Shown here one piece after another: positions 27,016 through 36,309 of a stretch of 64,000 nt of DNA. The stretch's first letter is position 1. The number at the start of each line of letters is the position of its first letter. The notes beneath the pieces are model-generated. The model searched no databases, was not told the DNA's origin, and saw only the letters and a list, made by a program, of their open reading frames with translations. The DNA lies in the NCBI RefSeq assembly GCF_003852425.1, contig NZ_QAJN01000004.1:62001-126000 (forward strand), written 5' to 3'. This DNA comes from Paucibacter sp. KBW04 (GTDB lineage: Bacteria > Pseudomonadota > Gammaproteobacteria > Burkholderiales > Burkholderiaceae_C). The translations under genes were made by a program, and so were the position numbers.

Positions 27016-28170
27016 ATGCCCACACTCAAGGTCTCCCTCTGCGGTGGCGGCCGCACCGGCCATTTGAACGCCGTGCTCTTCAAGCAAAAGCCGGGGGTGC
27101 AGGTTGCCCTGCTCAGCCAGAACGCCCGGCTGCTGGCGGCGCATGCGGACGATGCCGAACAAGGCCTGCGCGTCTGGCTACCCGATGGCAGCGCTCTGCA
27201 CGCTCGCCCCGACATCGTCAGCGACGACCCGGCGCTGACCCTGCACGATGTGGATGTGGTGATCATCACCGTGCCGGCCCAGCTGCGCTGGGAGCTGCTG
27301 CGCCGTATCGCCCCCCAATTGCCGCGCCACAAGCCGGTGTTTGTCGGCGCCATTCCGGGCTTTTGCGGCTTCGACTGGCTGGCCGAGAAGGCCTTGGCCG
27401 ACTGCCCCAACGCGGTGATCTGGGGCATGAAGGACGTGCCCCACACCGCCTTTGATCTGCAAGCCGGCCACTCTGTGCGCATGGGTGGCGCCAAAAGCCT
27501 GCTGCATATGGCCTGTCATGCCCGCGAGTCAGCAAGCCAGCGCCAGCAAGTGCTGGCCTGCCTGCAAAGGCTTTATGAGGCCCCCGTCCAGCTGCTGGAG
27601 AACTACCTCGAAATCACGCTGACCCCTGGCAACCCCATCATGCACAGCTCGGTGATCTACGGCCTCATCGGGCCTTACGGGCAATACCACCAAAGGGCCT
27701 TGCCCGGCCCGCTGTGCTGGTGGAGCGAATGCCCGGAGTTGGGCGCCTATTTTCTGGAACGCTGCGACGAGGAAAACCAGCGCCTTTGCCGGGCGGTGGA
27801 GCAAGCCCTGGGCATAGACCTGAGCTCGGTCAAACCGCTGCGCCAGGAAATCATCGAGGCCTATGGCGAGCAGATCCGCGAGACCCACAGCATGCTGTCG
27901 GTACTGCGCAGCAACCAGGCCTATGCCGATATCTACGCCCCCCTGCTTGCCGACGCGCAAGGCGGCTACTGGGTGGACACGCAGAGCCGCGCTTTTGAAG
28001 AAGACGTGGCTTTCGGCCTCGCCACCCTGGTCGAGATGGGCCGCCGCCTGGCCCTGCCCCTGCCCCATATCGAAGAGCTGTTCGCCTGGACCTCGGCTCA
28101 TATGGGCGGCCTGCGTCAATCCTCCTGCCACTACATCCCCAGCGACTGGCCCAAGCGCAACAAGCCATGA
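27016..28170 (+). CDS. Opine (octopine/nopaline-type) dehydrogenase in place of SbnB
   Basis: A 384-residue NAD(P)-dependent enzyme. The Rossmann fold starts at residue 4 (VSLCGGGRTGHLNA), and the C-terminal octopine/nopaline dehydrogenase domain has the conserved NPIMHSSVIYG motif with its catalytic-type His. The substrate of SbnB, ACEGA, is itself a secondary-amine dicarboxylate, chemically an opine. Run oxidatively, this enzyme could split ACEGA to diaminopropionate and 2-oxoglutarate, replacing the unrelated SbnB. It might instead make an opine metallophore. Its stop overlaps the NIS synthetase start (ATGATG). Confidence 0.82.
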   Translation: MPTLKVSLCGGGRTGHLNAVLFKQKPGVQVALLSQNARLLAAHADDAEQGLRVWLPDGSALHARPDIVSDDPALTLHDVDVVIITVPAQLRWELLRRIAPQLPRHKPVFVGAIPGFCGFDWLAEKALADCPNAVIWGMKDVPHTAFDLQAGHSVRMGGAKSLLHMACHARESASQRQQVLACLQRLYEAPVQLLENYLEITLTPGNPIMHSSVIYGLIGPYGQYHQRALPGPLCWWSECPELGAYFLERCDEENQRLCRAVEQALGIDLSSVKPLRQEIIEAYGEQIRETHSMLSVLRSNQAYADIYAPLLADAQGGYWVDTQSRAFEEDVAFGLATLVEMGRRLALPLPHIEELFAWTSAHMGGLRQSSCHYIPSDWPKRNKP

Positions 28171-30062
28171 TGAATTTCGAAGCCATCCCCGACCCCGAGC
28201 AGCTCAAACCCGAGCCCGGCGAGCAGGCCGCCGCCCTGGCGCAGGCCGAACTCAATGCGCTGCGGCGCCTGCTGCGCTGCCTGTTCGCCGAAGGCCTATG
28301 GGACGCCGCTCAGTTGAAGTTCGACGCCAACACCCAAAGCGCCACCCTGCCTCTGGGGACCAGGGGCGAGCACCTGCGCTTTGAGCGGCTTTGGGCTGCG
28401 CCGGCCGGGACCTATCTCAACCAAGCAAGCATTCAATGGTGCATGCCTGGCCAGGCCCCGCAAGACTTGCGCTCGTCCCAGCAGCTGATTGATTTGCTGG
28501 ACCCCAGCGCCAGCAGCGCCGAAGGCCTGGCCGCCCTGCGCACCGACGTCGCCAATAGCGTGACCAACGATGCCCAGGCACGCCTGCATCGCCAGGCCTG
28601 GAAGACGGCGCTGGCGAGCCAGATCAGCCAAGCCGCTTGCGAAAGCCTGCCGGGCTATCTGCGCCAGGGCTCCACCTTGCGGGCCGCCCTGCTGCTGGAT
28701 CAGTGGGGCGCCCTGGAAGGTCATCCCTTCTACCCGACCTGGAAGTCCAAGCCCGCGCTAAGCCCCGCTCAGGTGGCGGCCCTGTCGCCGGAATTTGGCG
28801 CTCGGGTGCAAGTACGCATCGCGGCCCTGCAGGCCGATAACGCCTATATCGAGCGCATGTCGCATGTCCGCAGCCTGCCCGAATATTTTGCGACCGAGTT
28901 CCCCGCGCTCTGGCAGCCCTGGTGCGAAGGCCTGCGCCGCCGTGGCCTGGACCCCTCGCAATGGCTGCCCTTGCCCATCCACGGCTGGCATCTTGAGAAT
29001 TTTGTACGCCAGGGCTTTGCGCAAGAAATCGAGGCCGGCCTGCTGATCACCGAGGGGCCGGAGCTGCTGTGCGCGCCCACCATGTCCTTCCGCACTCTCA
29101 TGCCCATGGCCCCAGACGGCGCCCCCATGATCAAACTGCCCATGGCCCTGTGGCTCACCGGTGAGCAACGCAGCTTGCAGGCCAAGTCCATCCATATGGG
29201 CCCACGCATCAGCGAGCTGCTGCAGCGGATCTTGAAACTCGAGAACGGCTTCGACGGCGGGCTGGAAATCTTTGCCGAAGAAGTGGCCTTCCATTACCGC
29301 AATGCCCACAGCCAGGAGGACGCGCCGGGGCGTTTTCTCTCGGTGGCCTTCCGCCAAAGCCGCCCAGCCCTGGACCGACAGGACGGCCTGCTGCCCGTGC
29401 CGGTGGCGGCCCTGTTCAGCCAGAGCCCCTTGAGCCCGCGCCCCCTCGTCACCGAGCTGATCGAAGGCCGCGGGCCGCGCGCCTCGGCGGCGGCGGTGCA
29501 GGCTTTCTTCCGCCGCTATGCGCGCGTCATCACCCGGCCCTGCATCGCCCTCTATCTGCTGTACGGCCTCGGCCTGGAAGCACATCAGCAAAACAGCACC
29601 GTGTTGTTTGACGCCGAGGGCCAGCCCTGCCGCCTGCTGATGCGCGACTTTGGCGATGGCCGCAGCTTTGCCCCCCTGCTGGAGGCGCGCGGCCTGAGCC
29701 TGGCACCTTATGTGCACAAAGGCATTCTGCCCACCGTGTTCCGCGACTCCATCGCGCCGGTACGAAACCTGCTGATCCATGCTGGCTTTGTCTGCCATCT
29801 GCACGAGCTGGCCTTGCTGCTGAGCGAGGAGTACCACCTCGGCGACAAGGTGCTGTGGAACATCTTGCGCGAGGAGACCGCCGCCGCCTTTGACGCCGTC
29901 CGAGCCAGAGTCACAGACCCTGCTTTTTGGCAGGACGAGCGCGAGCACTTTTTGCAGCAGCCCTGGCCCTGCCGTTCGCTGCTGAGCATGCATCTGCAGC
30001 GCTATCGCGACTACCGCCTGCAACACCTGCTCGCCAACCCCTTGGCGCTGGCGACGCCATGA
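28167..30062 (+). CDS. NIS siderophore synthetase, IucA/IucC family
   Basis: A 631-residue ATP-dependent ligase that couples a citrate-type carboxylate to an amine through an adenylate. The IucA/IucC core shows GHPFYPTWKSK (about 190-200), the KLPMALWLTGEQRSLQAKSI block (about 325-345) and HMGPRIS. The C-terminal FhuF-like part has HKGILPTVFRDS and NLLIHAGFVCH. It is the only NIS synthetase in the operon, whereas staphyloferrin B needs three. It must act alone, as in rhizoferrin synthesis, or with unlinked partners. It overlaps the MFS gene by 4 bp. Confidence 0.92.
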   Translation: MMNFEAIPDPEQLKPEPGEQAAALAQAELNALRRLLRCLFAEGLWDAAQLKFDANTQSATLPLGTRGEHLRFERLWAAPAGTYLNQASIQWCMPGQAPQDLRSSQQLIDLLDPSASSAEGLAALRTDVANSVTNDAQARLHRQAWKTALASQISQAACESLPGYLRQGSTLRAALLLDQWGALEGHPFYPTWKSKPALSPAQVAALSPEFGARVQVRIAALQADNAYIERMSHVRSLPEYFATEFPALWQPWCEGLRRRGLDPSQWLPLPIHGWHLENFVRQGFAQEIEAGLLITEGPELLCAPTMSFRTLMPMAPDGAPMIKLPMALWLTGEQRSLQAKSIHMGPRISELLQRILKLENGFDGGLEIFAEEVAFHYRNAHSQEDAPGRFLSVAFRQSRPALDRQDGLLPVPVAALFSQSPLSPRPLVTELIEGRGPRASAAAVQAFFRRYARVITRPCIALYLLYGLGLEAHQQNSTVLFDAEGQPCRLLMRDFGDGRSFAPLLEARGLSLAPYVHKGILPTVFRDSIAPVRNLLIHAGFVCHLHELALLLSEEYHLGDKVLWNILREETAAAFDAVRARVTDPAFWQDEREHFLQQPWPCRSLLSMHLQRYRDYRLQHLLANPLALATP

Positions 30063-31288
30063 GCACGCCCAGCCCGCCCCTCCAAGCCGCCCGCCCCAGC
30101 AGCCTGCCGGCCCTGCGCCTGCTGTTTGCCATCCAGCTGATCGCCATGGGGGCGATGGAGATGAGCGGCCCCTTCTGGCCCGTCCATCTGCGCAGCCTCA
30201 CTAGCAACGAGCAGCTGTTCAGTCTGGCCGCCGTGGGCGTCTACGTCGCGCCCATGCTGGGGCTGATGCTCAGCAGCGCCTTCTGGGGCCGCATCGGCGA
30301 CCGTCACGGGCACAAGCTGATGATGATGCGCGCCCTGCTGGGCCTGGGCCTGACCCAGTTCGCCCTGTGCTTTTGCACCGAGGTCTGGAGCATCTTGGCC
30401 CTGCGCTTCTTACAAGGCACTTGCGCGGGCTTTATCGCGCCGGCCCAGGCCTATGGCGTGTCCATCGCCCCGGCGCAGGGCCGCGCGCGGCTGTTCGCTT
30501 TTTTGCAGATCGCCACCAATCTGGGCTCGCTGGGCGGCGCCTTGCTAGGGGGCTTGATCCTGGATCAAAGCAGCTTTGTCTGGGTCAATGCCTTGGCCGC
30601 CTGTCTGTGCGCGCTCTGCCTCCTGGCCACCTGGCTTTGCCTGCCCCGGTCGCCCATCAAGCCGCCGTCGCCGCCGCCCTTGCCGCGGGCGATGGCCGAG
30701 GCTCCGACGCCTTGGCTGCGGGGGCCGATTGCGGCACTGCTGCTGATCAGCGCCCTCTTGCTGCTGGCCCGCATGCTGGGCCAAAGCTCTTTCGCCCTGT
30801 ATGTGCAGACCGAGTTTGCGGTGGGCAACTGGCTCACCGGCCTGTGCTACGGGCTGATGGCCCTGGGCTTTGTCAGCTCGGCCACGCGCTGGGCGGCGCA
30901 CTTCGAGGGCAAATCAGCGCCCCAGGTGCTGCCGCAGATCGCCCTGGTGGCCACGGCCTGTGCGCTGCTGACCGGCTTGGCCGGCATGACCCAGCACATC
31001 GGCCTCTTCATCGCCCTGCATTTCGCCTGGGGCATCGCGCTGGGCGCCACCACACCGATTTTGAGCAGCCTGATCTCCCGCGCCGCCGGGCCCAAGCGTC
31101 AAGGCCGGGTGCTGGGGCTGGCGCAGAGCTGCAATCAGTTCGCTTCCATCGGCGGCATTGCCCTGGGCATGGGCTTTTGCCAATGGCTGGGGCTACAACA
31201 CCTGTTCGCCTTCATCGCTTCTTTCTACGCCATCGCCGCGCTCAGCATCTTGCTGCTGCGCGGGCGCATCTCATCATCCTTGAGCTGA
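30059..31288 (+). CDS. MFS transporter, probable siderophore exporter
   Basis: A 409-residue inner-membrane protein with 12 predicted helices in two halves joined by a Pro-rich loop near residues 198-215. The MFS motif A-like loop GRIGDRHGHKLMM is at about 82-94. The start overlaps the NIS synthetase stop (ATGA). MFS exporters of this type (SbnD, LbtB-like) are standard in NIS siderophore loci, so export of the finished siderophore is the likely role. Import via an inner-membrane route cannot be excluded, but an ABC importer is also present. Confidence 0.88.
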   Translation: MSTPSPPLQAARPSSLPALRLLFAIQLIAMGAMEMSGPFWPVHLRSLTSNEQLFSLAAVGVYVAPMLGLMLSSAFWGRIGDRHGHKLMMMRALLGLGLTQFALCFCTEVWSILALRFLQGTCAGFIAPAQAYGVSIAPAQGRARLFAFLQIATNLGSLGGALLGGLILDQSSFVWVNALAACLCALCLLATWLCLPRSPIKPPSPPPLPRAMAEAPTPWLRGPIAALLLISALLLLARMLGQSSFALYVQTEFAVGNWLTGLCYGLMALGFVSSATRWAAHFEGKSAPQVLPQIALVATACALLTGLAGMTQHIGLFIALHFAWGIALGATTPILSSLISRAAGPKRQGRVLGLAQSCNQFASIGGIALGMGFCQWLGLQHLFAFIASFYAIAALSILLLRGRISSSLS

Positions 31289-31299
31289 ACCCATTCACC

Positions 31300-32490
31300 A
31301 TGCACGAGCCGAATCGAACCACACAACACCAGATCTGGCGCAGACGGGCGCTGCTGCTCGCAGGCCTGGCCGCCATCGTCTGGGCCCTCAGTCTCTTGCC
31401 CTGGAAGCAGGCCGACACCGCGCCTCGCCCAAGCCAGGCCCAAGGCACGCGGGTGAAGGACCTGCTGGGCCGCGAGGTCGAGCTCAATCTGCCAGTACAA
31501 AAAGTGGTGCTGGGCGAGGGCCGCCAGCTCTACCTGTGGGCCGCCCTGGATGCGAAGCAGCCGCTGGCGCGCATCGCCGCCTGGCGCTCGGACCTGATGC
31601 AGGCCGACCCCGACACCTATGCCCAGTACCAACAGCGCTTTCCCGAGATCGGCCACATCCCCAGCTTCGCTGCGCTGGATGCAGAACAGCTGATCGGCCT
31701 CAAACCCGATGTGGTCCTGCTCAATATCGATGCCCAACGCGCGAGCAGCGATACCGGCATGGTGGAGAAGCTGGCGGCGGCCGGCATCCCGGTGCTTTAC
31801 ATCGACTTCCGTCACCAGCCTATGCAGAACACGGACGCCACCATCCGCCTGATCGGCCAATTGCTGGGCCAAGAGGCCAGGGCCCAGGCCTTGATAGCGT
31901 TCAGGCAACAAGAGCTTGCCAAGGTCAGCGAACGCCTGGCCGCAAGCAATCCTGTGCGCCCCAAGGTCTTTATCGAACGCACCGGCGGCCTCAGCGAGGA
32001 ATGTTGCCTGAGCTTCGGTGACGAGAATTTTGGCCGTTATGTCCAGCTGGCCGGTGGCGAGAACATTGCCAAGAATCTGCTGCCCGGCACCTTTGGCCAG
32101 ATCAATCCGGAGCAGGTACTGGCCGCCAACCCGGCCCATGTGGTGGTGACCAGCGCCAACTGGCAGGCCTATGCGCCCGGCGGCCGCTGGGTGGCCGTGG
32201 GGCCTGGGGCCGATCCGTTCGAGGCCAGGCGCAAGCTGACGGGCTATCTGGCCCGCCCCGCCTATGCCGGCAGCGAGGCGCTGCGCGAGCGGCAGCTGCA
32301 CGCCGTCTGGCACCAGTTCTACAACAGCCCCTATCAGTTCATCGCGGTTCAACAAATGGCCAAGTGGTTCCATCCCCAGCTGTTTGCCGACCTGGACCCG
32401 GAGGCCAGCTTCCGCGAGCTGCACCAACGTTTCCTGCCCATCGACTACCAGCCCGGCTACTTCCTCAGCCTGAGGGAGACCCGTCCATGA
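31300..32490 (+). CDS. Iron-siderophore ABC transporter substrate-binding protein
   Basis: A 396-residue periplasmic binding protein of the FepB/FhuD-like class III fold. An N-terminal RRRALLLAGLAAIVWALSLL segment (15-34) is a signal sequence or membrane anchor, with no lipobox Cys. The first lobe begins near VKDLLGREVELNLPVQKVVL. A CC pair is at ERTGGLSEECCLSFG. It is longer than FepB through a C-terminal extension. It starts 11 bp after the MFS gene and overlaps the permease start. It should deliver the ferric siderophore to the FecCD permease. Confidence 0.9.
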   Translation: MHEPNRTTQHQIWRRRALLLAGLAAIVWALSLLPWKQADTAPRPSQAQGTRVKDLLGREVELNLPVQKVVLGEGRQLYLWAALDAKQPLARIAAWRSDLMQADPDTYAQYQQRFPEIGHIPSFAALDAEQLIGLKPDVVLLNIDAQRASSDTGMVEKLAAAGIPVLYIDFRHQPMQNTDATIRLIGQLLGQEARAQALIAFRQQELAKVSERLAASNPVRPKVFIERTGGLSEECCLSFGDENFGRYVQLAGGENIAKNLLPGTFGQINPEQVLAANPAHVVVTSANWQAYAPGGRWVAVGPGADPFEARRKLTGYLARPAYAGSEALRERQLHAVWHQFYNSPYQFIAVQQMAKWFHPQLFADLDPEASFRELHQRFLPIDYQPGYFLSLRETRP

Positions 32491-33575
32491 ACACACAGAC
32501 CCTGCAACTGCCCCGCGCCAAGCCCCAAGCCAATGCCGGCAGCTACCGGGCCTTGATCCGCCGCCGCCAGCTGCTGCTCATTGGGCTTGGCCTGCTTTTG
32601 CTCGCCAGCTTCTTGCTGGATCTCGGCTCCGGACCGATTCGCTACGAGCTGGGCGAGGTCTTGCAAGCCCTGTTGCATCCGGACGAAGCCAGCCCGCAGG
32701 CGCGCATCGTGATGTGGGAGATCCGCCTGCCCGTGGCCTTGATGGCCTTGGTCGTGGGCGCCGCGCTATCGCTGGCCGGCGCCCAGATGCAGACGGTGCT
32801 CAACAACCCCTTGGCCAGCCCCTTCACCTTGGGCGTGTCGGCGGCCGCCAGCTTTGGTGCCGCCCTGGGCCTGGCCTTCGGTGTGCAGCTGCTGCCCCAG
32901 GCTTGGGGTCTTCTGAGCGACTATCTCGTGCCGCTCAACGCCTTTGTGATGGCCTTGCTCTGCTCGGGCCTGATCTATGGTTTGAGCCGTCAACCGGGTG
33001 CACGGCCGGAAACCCTGGTCTTGCTCGGCATCGCCCTGGTGTTCACCTTCAATGCCTTGCTGGCCCTGGTGCAGTTTTTCGCCAGCGAGCAAGCCGTGGC
33101 CGCCGTGGTGTTCTGGACCATGGGCAGCTTGAACAAGGCCAGCTGGCCCAAGCTGGCCATCACATCTGCCGCCCTGCTGCTGGCCCTGCCCCTGTTTGCC
33201 CGCCAGGCTTGGGCGCTCACCGCCCTGCGCCTGGGCGACGACAAGGCGGCCAGCTTTGGCGTCGCGGTCCAGCGCCTGCGCCTGCAAGTGCTCTTGCTGG
33301 TCAGCCTGCTGGCGGCCTTTCCGGTGGCCTTTGTCGGCACCATAGGTTTTGTGGGTCTGGTGGGCCCACACATCGCCCGCATGCTGATCGGCGAGGACCA
33401 GCGCTTCTTCATTCCCGCGTCTTTGCTCTGTGGGGCGCTGATCTTGTCGCTCAGCTCGGTGCTCAGCAAGCTGCTGCTGCCGGGTGCCATCGTGCCCATA
33501 GGCATCGTCACCTCCTTGATAGGCCTGCCCTTTTTCATCTTCCTGATTGTGCGCAGCGGAAAACGCCCATGCTGA
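32487..33575 (+). CDS. FecCD-family iron-siderophore ABC permease
   Basis: A 362-residue permease with about ten membrane helices. The signatures are EIRLPVALMALVVGAALSLAGAQMQTVLNNPLASPFTLGV in two conserved blocks (83-120), and the ATPase-coupling loop VGTIGFVGLVGPHIARML near 290. ATG 32487 overlaps the binding-protein stop. Only one permease gene is present, so it should work as a homodimer, as in BtuC-type systems. Hydrophilic N-terminal 30 residues precede the first helix. Confidence 0.93.
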   Translation: MNTQTLQLPRAKPQANAGSYRALIRRRQLLLIGLGLLLLASFLLDLGSGPIRYELGEVLQALLHPDEASPQARIVMWEIRLPVALMALVVGAALSLAGAQMQTVLNNPLASPFTLGVSAAASFGAALGLAFGVQLLPQAWGLLSDYLVPLNAFVMALLCSGLIYGLSRQPGARPETLVLLGIALVFTFNALLALVQFFASEQAVAAVVFWTMGSLNKASWPKLAITSAALLLALPLFARQAWALTALRLGDDKAASFGVAVQRLRLQVLLLVSLLAAFPVAFVGTIGFVGLVGPHIARMLIGEDQRFFIPASLLCGALILSLSSVLSKLLLPGAIVPIGIVTSLIGLPFFIFLIVRSGKRPC

Positions 33576-34324
33576 GCCTTCAAATGCAAGATCTGGGCGC
33601 CAGCTACGGCGCGAAACAAGCCCTGAGCGGCGTGTGCAGCCCACCGCTCAAGGGCGGCGAGCTGGTGGCCGTCATCGGCCCCAATGCCGCCGGCAAATCC
33701 ACTCTTTTCAAACGCATGGCCGGGCTGCTTCCCGGCCCTGGTCAGCTACGTCTGGAGGGCTCGCGCCGAGGGCAGCAGGCCATCGTCTACTTGCCGCAGG
33801 ACAACTCGGCCAGCCCGGCGTTGACGGTCTATGAATCAATCTTGCTGGCCTGCAAACAAGGCAGTGGGCGCTGGCAGGTGAGCGCCGAGGAGCTGGCCTT
33901 GATCGATGAGACGCTGGCCTCGCTAGGCATTGCCGAGCTCGCATTTCGTCAACTGGGCGAACTCAGCGGCGGCCAGCGGCAACTGGCCTCCATCGCGCAG
34001 ACCTTGGTGCGCAAGCCCGAGGTGCTGCTGCTGGACGAGCCCACCAGCGCCCTGGACCTGCACCGGCAGTTGCAGGTGCTGGCCCTGCTGCGCGAGCTGG
34101 CGCGCCAGCGTGGCCTGCTGATCTTCATCGCCATTCATGATCTCAATCAGGCCCTGCGCTTTGCCGACCAGACCCTGGTCTTGGCCCAGGGCCGGCACTG
34201 CGCCTGCGGGCCCAGCAAGGCGGTGATCTGCGCCTCCATGCTGCGCGAAATTTATCAACTCAGTGCCAGGGTCGAGCCTTGCTCGCAGGGCTCGCTACAA
34301 GTAATTGTGGACGGCATGGCTTAA
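33569..34324 (+). CDS. Iron-siderophore ABC ATPase, FepC/FhuC-like
   Basis: A 251-residue ATPase. Walker A GPNAAGKST is at about 37-45, signature LSGGQRQLAS near 134, Walker B VLLLDEPTSALD near 158, and the switch His in IAIHDLNQA. It overlaps the permease end by 7 bp and is the last gene of the ten-gene operon. Its stop shares bases with the stop of the convergent WS/DGAT gene. No terminator hairpin fits between them. Confidence 0.94.
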   Translation: MLSLQMQDLGASYGAKQALSGVCSPPLKGGELVAVIGPNAAGKSTLFKRMAGLLPGPGQLRLEGSRRGQQAIVYLPQDNSASPALTVYESILLACKQGSGRWQVSAEELALIDETLASLGIAELAFRQLGELSGGQRQLASIAQTLVRKPEVLLLDEPTSALDLHRQLQVLALLRELARQRGLLIFIAIHDLNQALRFADQTLVLAQGRHCACGPSKAVICASMLREIYQLSARVEPCSQGSLQVIVDGMA

Positions 34325-35751
34325 TCATTCCCTTCCCCGCCCCAGGGCAGCATCAGCGCCAGCACCAGCAGCTTGTTGAACTCGGGGGTGAATTGCTCGA
34401 TCACCCCCTCGGGGTCGGGGCACAGGCCGCTGTCGGTGATCAGGCCGAACTGCACATGGCCGGCATAGGTCAGGATGCTGACGCCCACGCCGATATCGCC
34501 GGACTGCGGCACCCAGAACATCACCCGCTCCACCGTCGCACCGCAGAACTTCAAGGCCTCGGCCGGGCCGGGCACATTGGTCATCACCGCCGTGGCCTTC
34601 TTGGCAAACAGATTCAGCATGGCCTGCTGCACCGGCTTGATCAAGAGCCCCGCCACCGACAGCAGGCCAAAGGCCAGCACCGGCTGAAAGCTGCCCTTGA
34701 GCTCCTGCATCCGCGCTTTCACCGCGTAGAGCCGCTCCACCGGGTTTTCTATGCCAATGGGCAGGACCAGGGGCACCAGGCCGAAACGATTGCCCAGCTG
34801 ATAGGCCTTCTCCAGCGGGCGCAGATTGACCGGCACCATGGCGCGGATCTCCTGGCCGCTGACATCGTCGCCCTTTTCCTGCAGGTAGCGGCCGATGGCC
34901 CCGGCCACGCAACTCAGCAAGACATCGTTGATCGAAGCGTTCATGGCCTTGCCCACCGCCTTGACGGCATCCAGGGGCAGGGGCTCGCCCCAGGCCACCC
35001 GCTTGGCCGTGCCGGGCTTGCCCTTGAGCCGGGTGTGGGAGTCGTCCGCCATCAAGGCAAAGGCCGCCACATCACTGACCGCCTGATAGCCCAGGCGCGC
35101 CATCTCCAGGCTGTTGTCGATGGGGTGCGGCGTATGCATCATCTGATCGACCGACTTGGACATGCCTTTGCCGGCCAGGCGTATGGCCTTGATGGTCATG
35201 TCGGAGATGGGGCGCAGCAAGGTGTCGGTGAGCCAGTCCTGATCATCCCTGGCCTGCTGCTGGCGCTTGGGGGGCGCGCGGCCGCCATCGGTGATGGACA
35301 GCATCACGGCGATCAAGGCGATGCCGTCGCCGATGCAGTGATGGATGCGGGCGATCAAGGCGCTGGAGCCGTCCCCCATATCCTCGACCAGCTGGAATTG
35401 CCAGAGCGGATGCGCCGGGTCCAGGGGCTGCATGGCCAGCTCGCCCACCCGCTCCTTCAGCGCGGCCTCCGCCGTTTGCCCGCGCAAGGGCAGCAAGATC
35501 TCGGCCAGGACGTGGCGTTGGATGTCGAAGTCCTCATCCTCCACCCATTGGGCGCCCAGATGATCTTCGACCACTTTTTGCTGGAAGCGGGGGTATTGCA
35601 GCAGGCGCGCCTCGATGCGCTCGCGCATGGCGGCGAGCGTGATGCCGGGGCGGATGCGCCACACGCCCACAATCATCATCAGATTGGACTCGGTGTCCAT
35701 GCGCAGCCAGGCCGTGTCCACCTTGGACATGCGTTCATGCAAAGAAGCCAA
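34321..35751 (-). CDS. Wax ester synthase/acyl-CoA:diacylglycerol acyltransferase (WS/DGAT)
   Basis: A 476-residue bifunctional acyltransferase making wax esters or triacylglycerol from acyl-CoA at the inner membrane. The catalytic HHCIGDG motif is at 137-143, with NDVLLSCVAGAIGRYL (family NDVVLA block) and the ending TNVPGP region. The start is uncertain: TTG 35751 has AGGAG five bases upstream, while ATG 35730 (MSKVDTAWLRMD) matches many family starts but lacks a site. An acyl-CoA-binding protein gene is divergent 175 bp away, which supports an acyl-CoA role. Confidence 0.92.
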   Translation of the reverse strand: MASLHERMSKVDTAWLRMDTESNLMMIVGVWRIRPGITLAAMRERIEARLLQYPRFQQKVVEDHLGAQWVEDEDFDIQRHVLAEILLPLRGQTAEAALKERVGELAMQPLDPAHPLWQFQLVEDMGDGSSALIARIHHCIGDGIALIAVMLSITDGGRAPPKRQQQARDDQDWLTDTLLRPISDMTIKAIRLAGKGMSKSVDQMMHTPHPIDNSLEMARLGYQAVSDVAAFALMADDSHTRLKGKPGTAKRVAWGEPLPLDAVKAVGKAMNASINDVLLSCVAGAIGRYLQEKGDDVSGQEIRAMVPVNLRPLEKAYQLGNRFGLVPLVLPIGIENPVERLYAVKARMQELKGSFQPVLAFGLLSVAGLLIKPVQQAMLNLFAKKATAVMTNVPGPAEALKFCGATVERVMFWVPQSGDIGVGVSILTYAGHVQFGLITDSGLCPDPEGVIEQFTPEFNKLLVLALMLPWGGEGND

Positions 35752-35925
35752 AGTCGTCTCCTGTTGTTCTACAGCCCCCTGCAAACCGGCCGCGCGGGTG
35801 TTCGGTTTGCGGGGATCTTGAATCTATCTCTCTAATTACGGCGAACAATGATGGTTAACATCGCTGCCGTCCATACCGATTGTCACCAAGTGACCCTGCG
35901 TCACACCCCAAAAGGAGATCCTCCA

Positions 35926-36177
35926 ATGAGCCTCAAAGAACAATTCGAAGCCGCCGTTGCAGCATCCAAGCAACTGCCCGAGCGCCCGGACAATATGACC
36001 CTGCTCAAGCTCTATGCCCTGTACAAGCAAGGCAGCGCTGGCGATGTGGAAGGCTCGCGCCCCGGCTTCACCGATATGGTGGGCCGCGCCAAGTTCGACG
36101 CCTGGGCCGGCCTCAAGGGCACCAGCCAGGACGAAGCCCAACAACAGTACATCGACCTGATCGATTCTCTGAAGTAA
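35926..36177 (+). CDS. Acyl-CoA-binding protein
   Basis: An 83-residue four-helix ACBP that carries long-chain acyl-CoA esters in the cytoplasm. The motif YALYKQGSAGDVEGSRPGF, the KFDAWAGLKGTS ligand segment and AQQQYIDLIDSL are all diagnostic, and the length is complete. AAAGGAG precedes ATG 35926. It is divergent to WS/DGAT and may feed it acyl-CoA. The 230-bp downstream spacer holds a strong palindrome (36310-36337). Confidence 0.95.
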   Translation: MSLKEQFEAAVAASKQLPERPDNMTLLKLYALYKQGSAGDVEGSRPGFTDMVGRAKFDAWAGLKGTSQDEAQQQYIDLIDSLK

Positions 36178-36309
36178 ACCTACCCCTCGCCCAGTCTCGC
36201 CTCGCTGAACGCGGGCGAGTCTGGTCGGTCCCCCGAGGGGACGGTGATGCGTGGCGGATTGACCGCCAAGCATCACCAACGCGGGCCGGCTTGGCGGGCT
36301 GGAGTCGGA

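Noticed and set aside
30367-32490. Single 707-residue frame spanning the MFS and binding-protein genes
   Set aside because: The first part is an out-of-frame reading of the MFS gene, which is conserved in the other frame. The true binding protein begins at 31300.
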